From the NCBI RefSeq assembly GCF_001625215.2, contig NC_030383.2, positions 48,046,380 to 48,110,379 on the forward strand: a DNA stretch of 64,000 nt. The letters are read 5' to 3'. Origin of the DNA: Daucus carota subsp. sativus (lineage: Eukaryota > Streptophyta > Magnoliopsida > Apiales > Apiaceae). Of the stretch, positions 58,142 through 64,000 are shown one piece after another. Both the position numbers and the translations under genes were made by a program. The notes beneath the pieces were generated by a model. That model saw nothing but the letters and a program-made list of their open reading frames with translations, searched no databases and had not been told where the DNA came from. Each line of letters begins with the position of its first letter. Position 1 is the stretch's first letter.

Positions 58142-58191
58142 GGACTACAAATTATACCTATGTTGGCTTATTATAGTATAGATAGTATAGA
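58142..58191 (-). other. Helitron 5' terminus
   Basis: The minus strand starts TCTATACTATCTATACTATA and continues AATAAGCCAACATAGGTATA, shared with the small Helitron (start TCTATACTATAATATAATAA). Confidence 0.85.
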
Positions 58192-60468
58192 TTTGGCCTG
58201 AGCAAGAAGGTTTCTATTGTTTTTTGGTTAAGCACGTTTCTTTTGTTCTTTTTAAATAAAATCGCTGTATCTACATAGGTACGTCGTTTAGGCAAATTTT
58301 AAAAATATAACTTCTTACGTAAATTAAGAAGTGGATGAATAGGTTAATAAAATGTTGCGAAAAGAAATGGAAGCTCCGAGCAAATAACCAGCATTCTCAA
58401 CTTATTTACATAAACATGTCAAGAAAAGTAGAAACTGGAAGCAGCTTCTCTTAAACAAACGGGCGCATTGTCTCCGTGTATTTTTAATCTTGGATACATG
58501 GGAGACTAAATTTGAATTATACTGAGATTGTTCGACACAACTTTAAAGCCATCACAGTCGCAATCCCCCATATATAAAGATGGAGTTGCTTGTCGAAACT
58601 CCTGTGAAATTGTGGGGATGAAATGACAGTGAATCCACTCAAGAAGTGCATAAGTTGATGCAAGCGTCACTCACCACTTGTTTGCGGGCTGGTATTCCCG
58701 TCTAGGTGTAACTAATAACACACAAATAAACATCATGTCCCAGTACCTTATTGCGCACGACTAATCCACGTGGTACGCCCAATTCTTTACGTTTCAAAAC
58801 TTACCAAAAATAGTCCATAGGTCCAATCACTTCTCCATTTTTCTTTCTTTTTCACACTACTTTTACTCCACTATCTTCTTTTTCTGCATTAAAAATCAAT
58901 GGGTACCACCACTTCGCCCATTTTTCTTTCTCTTTTCCACTACTTTATACATATTTTTTAACCTCCGTGCCCAACCCATTCGATAAGAATTGGGAGGGAC
59001 GGAGGGAGTACAATTCTAGCCGGTGGCTATAATCATCATCAGGAATCGGATTTTCCTAGTCGTCGAAATTTTAGAGTTTCGTTCCTTTTCTTGTCTTAAC
59101 TTTTAGCCTTTTGTGGAGTTCTGCTATGTTTATAGTATGTTTGTCCCGACTTTAAGCTATTCAACTTTAACTTAAAAAAATGTTTGTTGGCTTAAAGTCA
59201 TAATAAGCTGGAAGCTGACCTAGGTACTGTTTGGAGAACAGCAGCAGCAGCTTTTTGCTGAAAAGCGGGTGAAAAACTGTTTGGTAAATCTAAAAACAGC
59301 TTTTCCGAACAGCAGCTTTTAGCTGAAAAGCTGCTGTTAGAAAAAGCAGGTCCTCCCATGCTTTTAGAAAGCTGCTTTTCAGCTTTTGCAGTATGCTGTT
59401 ATAGATTTCATTATAAAACCTCACCAACATCCTTATTTTTTTTATATTATAACTCAAAATAAGTAAATATCAAAAAATTACCAAACAATTATCTAATTTC
59501 TACAACATCACTTATTTTACCAGCACTTTTTCTAACAGTACAGCAATTTTTAACAGCACTCCCAAACAGACCCTTAAAGTCGAAGTTTATTTGAGATAAT
59601 TTTTTCGGTGACTTAATTGTTATAACTATTTTTTGATAAAAAATACCTTTAAATCATAAGTTACTCATAAATTAATTTTATTTTTATATTTTTAATAACC
59701 TTTAAATCAATAATAAATCAAAATTATAAGAACAGATTATCATAAGTTAAGTTATAAACTCTCAGCCAAACATGTTTATTATCATATAAATCACTCCGGT
59801 TAAGTCATAAACTCAGCTGCACCCGTTCATAGTCGTGGTACGATCAATTTTGTTGACGCATTACAGAGAGATCTGGGCTATTGTCAAAACAAAAGGATTA
59901 TAAATGCACTTTTGTGTAAAAAAAAATCATAAATTACGAAGCATCTGGAATACGAGTGTTTGGGAATCCTAATTGTTTTATTGATTTATTTTTATTTTTA
60001 ATATTTAAGTTCACAAAAATGCATATTAGTTTTGATATTATATATTCAATTGAGTGATGAAATGAATATATTGATTAGGACATAATTTTTATAAATTTTA
60101 ACTAATTTAAAGTAGCAATTGAAATGATATTTTATATATTTGTAATCATTGGACTAATTTTATATCAAAAAAATTTATATATATACAAATTTCATACTTA
60201 TAAAATTCATTGTTTATACTCGTCACCAAATATTCAATAATTATAATTACATTTAAGGTGCTATCAATGTTCTCAAAATTTTAATTTATTGAAAATCCTC
60301 AATTAATTTTTATAAAATATTTTATCGACCTGCAGATAACACTGATTTGACAATGAATTTCTGATCTATTAAAAATAATTTTCGGTCACCGAAATTCTCA
60401 TTCTCAATTTATGTAATATTAAATTAATTTTATTGAGCAAAAATATATATGTGAAATAATCTATAGGT
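58192..60468. other. Intergenic repeat-rich spacer
   Basis: 58775-59010 ends in GGGAGGGACGGAGGGAGTA, a Stowaway right end with a decayed left end (GTACGCCCAATTCTT). 59150-59810 is a repeat related to 44545-44890, split by a hAT-like MITE. 59900-60468 is plain AT-rich sequence. Confidence 0.5.
59222..59574. mobile_element. hAT-like MITE (AGGTACTGTTTGG)
   Basis: The left end AGGTACTGTTTGGAGAACAG pairs with the inverted right end AGGGTCTGTTTGGGAGTGCT. The interior has CAGCAGCTTTT/AAAAGCTGCTG inverted blocks. Target duplication is not clear. It interrupts an older repeat. Confidence 0.7.
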
Positions 60469-61019
60469 ATCCAGAGTAGAGGTGGCAATCGTTTCGTTTC
60501 GTATACTCTCGTTTCGTGTATTTTCGTGTTTCGTGTACTCGAAGGTGAAACCTGTATCCGTCCGTTATTGATTTCGTGTACCTAATTTAAAACTCGTATC
60601 CGATCCGAAACGTTTCGTGTATTTTTCGTGTACTTTTCGGGTATATTATACATAAAAATATTAATATAATTTTAGTCAAAAAATAGTTTTAATATATATT
60701 TTCTTGTATACTTTTACTAAATATGAATGATATATTTATACTTGCATATAATTTTCTACAATTTTTTTAATGTATCTCTAATATATATTTACATATACAT
60801 ATAAATATATGTATATTTTTCACAATTATATTATAATATATTATAACATATATATAATAAAAATTATGTACAAATATTTTTTGTACTTTCGTGTATTTCG
60901 TGTACCCAAAATGAAAACTCATATCCAACATGAAATCTATCGTGTAATTTCGTGTTCGTATATTTTCGTGTATCAAAAATCAAAACGCATATCCATTTTT
61001 TTCATGTCGTTTCGTGTTA

Positions 61020-61413
61020 GAGCAAATCCAATAGGTTACATATATGATGTCTTAAACTCACATTTAGATAATGCGTCAAAAAAATGCACTCCAACACTAT
61101 CCTAGTATAATCCTAAATCACTAGCACAACCTTAATTCTCCAAGCCATTACGTATTTATAAGTAACCCCTAACCATTACCTATTTAATATTTATGAATAA
61201 AATAATCATCTATCTCATTCTTTCTTTGTCTATTCTCTCCTTTTCCCCTTCTCTTTCAAATTTATTATTAAAATAATCTTTGGAGAACAAATATAGGGAT
61301 TACTATTGGAGTTAGACACTAAAAATAGATTATCTAAATCACTAAAACATAGTAGCACTCATTATTTTATATTATTTGTAAGTAATAGGATAGGTAACCT
61401 ATTGGACTTGCTC
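61020..61413. mobile_element. TTA-target MITE (PIF/Harbinger-like), copy 1
   Basis: GAGCAAATCCAATAGGTTAC on the left pairs with the inverted right end GAGCAAGTCCAATAGGTTAC. TTA flanks both sides (61017-61019 and 61414-61416). 394 bp, no ORF. Confidence 0.88.
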
Positions 61414-61465
61414 TTAGTGTGTTACCTGGTGTCAAATTGTAAGAGCAAGTCCAATGGTGAGCTAA

Positions 61466-62710
61466 GGGTCTGTTTGGTAGTGCTGTTACAAATTGCTGTT
61501 GCTGTGAGTAAAAGTGCTGGTAAAAAAAATGATGTTTGTAAAAGCTGAAACTGTTTGGTAAACTTGATTTCAAATGTGCTGTTTGAATAAAAGCTGAAAA
61601 CAAACTGCTTGGTAAATTTTTTGTTAAAGTGTTGTTTAGAGTTATAATGATAAATAAAAGTAATCTCTTATTCATTATTTCATACACAACTATTAAACAA
61701 CAAATATAATTGTGTAAAATTAGAAAATAAAAAAAATAATTAAATCATCTTTACATCATTAAACTATGAACTATTTGATTGCGGATAATGTTCATCTTGA
61801 CTGAATCCTGGAGCCTGTGGGATGGCTTGATCTTATCTTAATAAAAAAGTAAGTCATTGCTATTTATTATAATACATTATTATGATAAAGTATTTCTTAC
61901 GTGTGTGTATTGCAAGTTTTCTTCAATTCGAAGAGTTACAATGCAAAGCTTTGTTTAAAATTTAACTTCATTATTTTATTTTATGTATGAGCTCTTTTAG
62001 AAAAATATGTTATTAATATATGTATAATTTGTAATAATATGTATATTTCATAATTTGTAATTATATATTTGAAAAATTATATAATTTTTGTAAAATATTT
62101 TCAACAGAAACACATCATTTATATTTTATATTCAACTATAAATATAAATAAAATTATATAATTTACATTTTACCAAAATATACTACTTAAACATATTTTT
62201 TATAAACTGATATAATTTTCTTCTTGGTTTAATGTATATTACTCACCATATTTAATTTTTACCCCTATATTATAATTTATTTTTTAAAACAACAAATTTA
62301 TTAAAACCAAAAATATAACCTTAAAATTCATTTAAACAACCAAATTTATTTTAATAATTCATTTCGAGGTTTCTTTTTAAATTTATTACAAAAATTCCAC
62401 CTACCCATAATCCAAGTTATAATTAAAAAAAATATTTTATACATATTATATTGTTTTATTGTTTTGTTTAAAGTGTAACAACTAGGGTAAAAAAAAATTG
62501 CATGTGCGGGGGTTCGATGGCAAGATCAGTAAAGCAGGGCGCAACAGCCGTTTCTGTGAAAAGCACGGGTATACCAGCTTTCTGTAAAAGCAGCTTTTGG
62601 ACAAAAAGCAGGGTTGGAAAAAGCAGGGTTAAACTTTACCAAACAAATTTACACCAGCTGTTTGACAAAAAGCTGCTGTTGTGGTTGCCAACTGCAACCC
62701 CAAACAGACA
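61466..62710. mobile_element. hAT-like element (GGGTCTGTTTGG), nested
   Basis: GGGTCTGTTTGGTAGTGCTG on the left pairs with the inverted right end TGTCTGTTTGGGGTTGCAG. About 1.24 kb, with subterminal GCTGTT/AACAGC words. The short word CTAA flanks both sides. No transposase is recognised. Confidence 0.65.
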
Positions 62711-63030
62711 CTAAAAATAAGTGTAGTTATTGCTATAATATAGTACCAAAAAATTGTTTTTGATGCTAAAATAATATCACATCTCCAATGGTTGGTGCTA
62801 TATCTTGTGCCAAATTTCACCAACTCTACAATGTACTTGAATATGTTGAGATATAAATTTATTTTTTTATTCATTTCCCTCTATTTTTTTACTTTTTGAT
62901 GAGGTGACAATTATAGATATTGCTATAGTTTGTGCTAAATATAGCATCAATTATAGCAATATGCTATTTTAGCATCAAGTTTAACACACCATTGATGTTG
63001 AATTTTTTTGATTTTGAGTTATAATATATA

Positions 63031-63691
63031 CTAGCCTTTAACCCGTGCAAAGCACGGGCGATTATAAAATTCGTAATTTGTTAATTATTATTTAAATTTT
63101 ACATCATCTTATTAGTATTTTAGTATTAATGAATTAGATTTTAACCAGATTATATTTACCAACTGATTACATTTTTTGGACGACTATGAATTATACCAAT
63201 ATCGGTTTATTATAATATAGTATATAAATAATATATACATTATATTTAAAAGAATAATGGTGGAGTTTTTTTTATCTTGTATAACATCACAAGTGTTAGT
63301 AATTTGAACGGTATAAAACTCTTTAATATTGTAAGAGTAAGAGAAGTCTACATGTCACCCACTTGTAGTTATAAAAAAGTGACCGAACCAAAATTTTGTA
63401 CGACTACAAATTAAACCTATGTTGCCTTATTATATTATTACCAATATCGGTTTATTATAATATAGTATATAAATAATATATACATTATATTTAAAAGAAT
63501 AATGGTGGAGTTTTTTTTATCTTGTATAACATCACAAGTGTTAGTAATTTGAACGGTATAAAACTCTTTAATATTGTAAGAGTAAGAGAAGTCTACATGT
63601 CACCCACTTGTAGTTATAAAAAAGTGACCGAACCAAAATTTTGTACGACTACAAATTAAACCTATGTTGCCTTATTATATTATAGTATAGA
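63031..63691 (-). mobile_element. 661-bp non-autonomous Helitron, nested
   Basis: On the minus strand it starts TCTATACTATAATATAATAA next to host A (63692). It ends with hairpin GCCCGTGCTTTGCACGGG, TTAAAGG and CTAG next to host T (63030). 29 of the last 31 bases match the large Helitron. Confidence 0.88.
63196..63683 (+). repeat. 245-bp tandem duplication in small Helitron
   Basis: CCAATATCGGTTTATTATAA starts two adjacent, apparently identical units at 63196 and 63441. The unit includes most of the Helitron 5' subterminal region, so the element has a partial second 5' end. Confidence 0.92.
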
Positions 63692-63744
63692 TATAGCACA
63701 AGATATAGCTCACTATTGGATTTGCTCTAAGGCGTAATCCAGAG

Positions 63745-64000
63745 ACACGGACCAAAGGCGAAAGGACCAAGCGACCCCTTAAGAATTAAATAAACAGACC
63801 ATTCCGCTCTTCCGCCACATGTAATTTCCGTGCCTGCTGGGCTGGCCCAGGTTGGTTGCCTTAATATTTAATACCGGCGTAATTTTGTCTTCTACTCTCG
63901 CCGGTTACATCTCTCTCTCCACTGTTTCACTCACATCTCTCTCTCTATATATACCGCAGCATCTTCTTCACTGATTCGTGGATCATCTACCTTGTCTTGG
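63745..64000 (+). promoter_or_regulatory. Promoter and leader of a gene beyond the window
   Basis: TATATATA at 63946-63953 is preceded by CT-rich blocks (CATCTCTCTCTCC, CACATCTCTCTCTC), a plant Y-patch-like context. A transcript start near 63980 is expected. No ATG-led frame can be judged before the end. Confidence 0.55.

Larger units (their letters stand above)
50170..58191 (-). mobile_element. 8.0-kb non-autonomous Helitron carrying host gene fragments
   Basis: On the minus strand the element starts TCTATACTATCTATACTATA next to host A (58192). It ends with a hairpin GCCCGTGCTTCGCACGGG, seven bases, then CTAG next to host T (50169). TC start, 3' hairpin, CTRR end and insertion between A and T without target duplication are the Helitron hallmarks. 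No Rep/helicase gene is present. Inside, all in the element's orientation, are exon-intron fragments of RPS24, a claspin-like gene, an ERD6-like sugar transporter, a DUF632/NRG2-like gene and SmG, most with stops or frameshifts. Both ends match the 661-bp Helitron at 63031-63691, which supports the boundaries. Confidence 0.88.
61443..63727. mobile_element. TAA-target MITE, copy 2, hosting two further insertions
   Basis: GAGCAAGTCCAATGGTGAGC on the left pairs with the inverted right end GAGCAAATCCAATAGTGAGC. TAA flanks both sides (61440-61442 and 63728-63730). Removing the hAT-like MITE and the Helitron inside leaves about 380 bp, the size of copy 1. Confidence 0.85.
60477..63736. mobile_element. 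hAT element, outermost layer of nested block
   Basis: Starts TAGAGGTGGCAAT, a common plant hAT end. It is flanked by a perfect 8-bp ATCCAGAG duplication (60469-60476 and 63737-63744). The proper body is 60477-61016 plus 61417-61439 and 63731-63736, rich in degenerate TTTCGTGTA words (TCGTTTCGTGTATTTTCGTG). The right end is degraded (7 of 13 terminal bases pair). Two MITEs have inserted inside. Confidence 0.7.

Noticed and set aside
62502..62714. 70-aa ORF inside nested hAT-like element
   Set aside because: Made of TIR-proximal GCTGTT words; no domain.

Overview
This is a 64-kb piece of an AT-rich nuclear plant genome. Gene structures with GT-AG introns, plastid- and mitochondrion-targeted proteins, and plant-only families (HD-Zip I, KLCR, NFD6, CYP37) indicate a eudicot. 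I cannot name the family from sequence alone. Exon boundaries below were assigned by eye from splice signals, reading phase and recalled family sequences; no alignment was run.

Genes, left to right: the 3' end of a GDSL esterase/lipase (+); a kinesin-light-chain-related TPR protein, KLCR (-); a zinc-finger REXO4-like DEDD-fold protein that lacks key catalytic residues (+); an NFD6-like small organelle protein (+); a 62-aa single-TM protein (+); a 19-exon SAMHD1/VEN4-type dNTP triphosphohydrolase (+); the thylakoid cyclophilin CYP37 (-); an HD-Zip I transcription factor of the HAT5/ATHB1 type with an upstream ORF in its leader (+); and, at the right edge, a TATA promoter for a gene outside the window. 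The genes look like independent housekeeping or developmental genes and do not form a pathway cluster.

The rest is unusually rich in legible mobile DNA. 5-24 kb: two Mutator-like MITEs, Stowaway MITEs, a 1.46-kb MULE with a perfect 10-bp target duplication, a segmental duplication that copied part of that MULE with its flank, a hAT element with a perfect 8-bp duplication, and a large foldback element. 39.8-44.4 kb: a young, non-autonomous Ty3/gypsy-type LTR element on the minus strand, mostly filled by a 79/157-bp higher-order tandem repeat. 50.2-58.2 kb: an 8.0-kb non-autonomous Helitron on the minus strand carrying decayed fragments of at least five host genes (RPS24, a claspin-like gene, an ERD6-like sugar transporter, a DUF632/NRG2-like gene, SmG) and an internal second copy of a Helitron 5' end. 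60.5-63.7 kb: a Russian-doll nest in which a hAT element contains two TTA/TAA-target MITEs, one of which contains another hAT-like MITE and a 661-bp sister Helitron.

The most rewarding places are the gene-capturing Helitron, the nested block, the satellite forming inside the LTR element, the apparently inactive exonuclease, and the 16-nt microexon plus GC-AG intron in the VEN4 gene.
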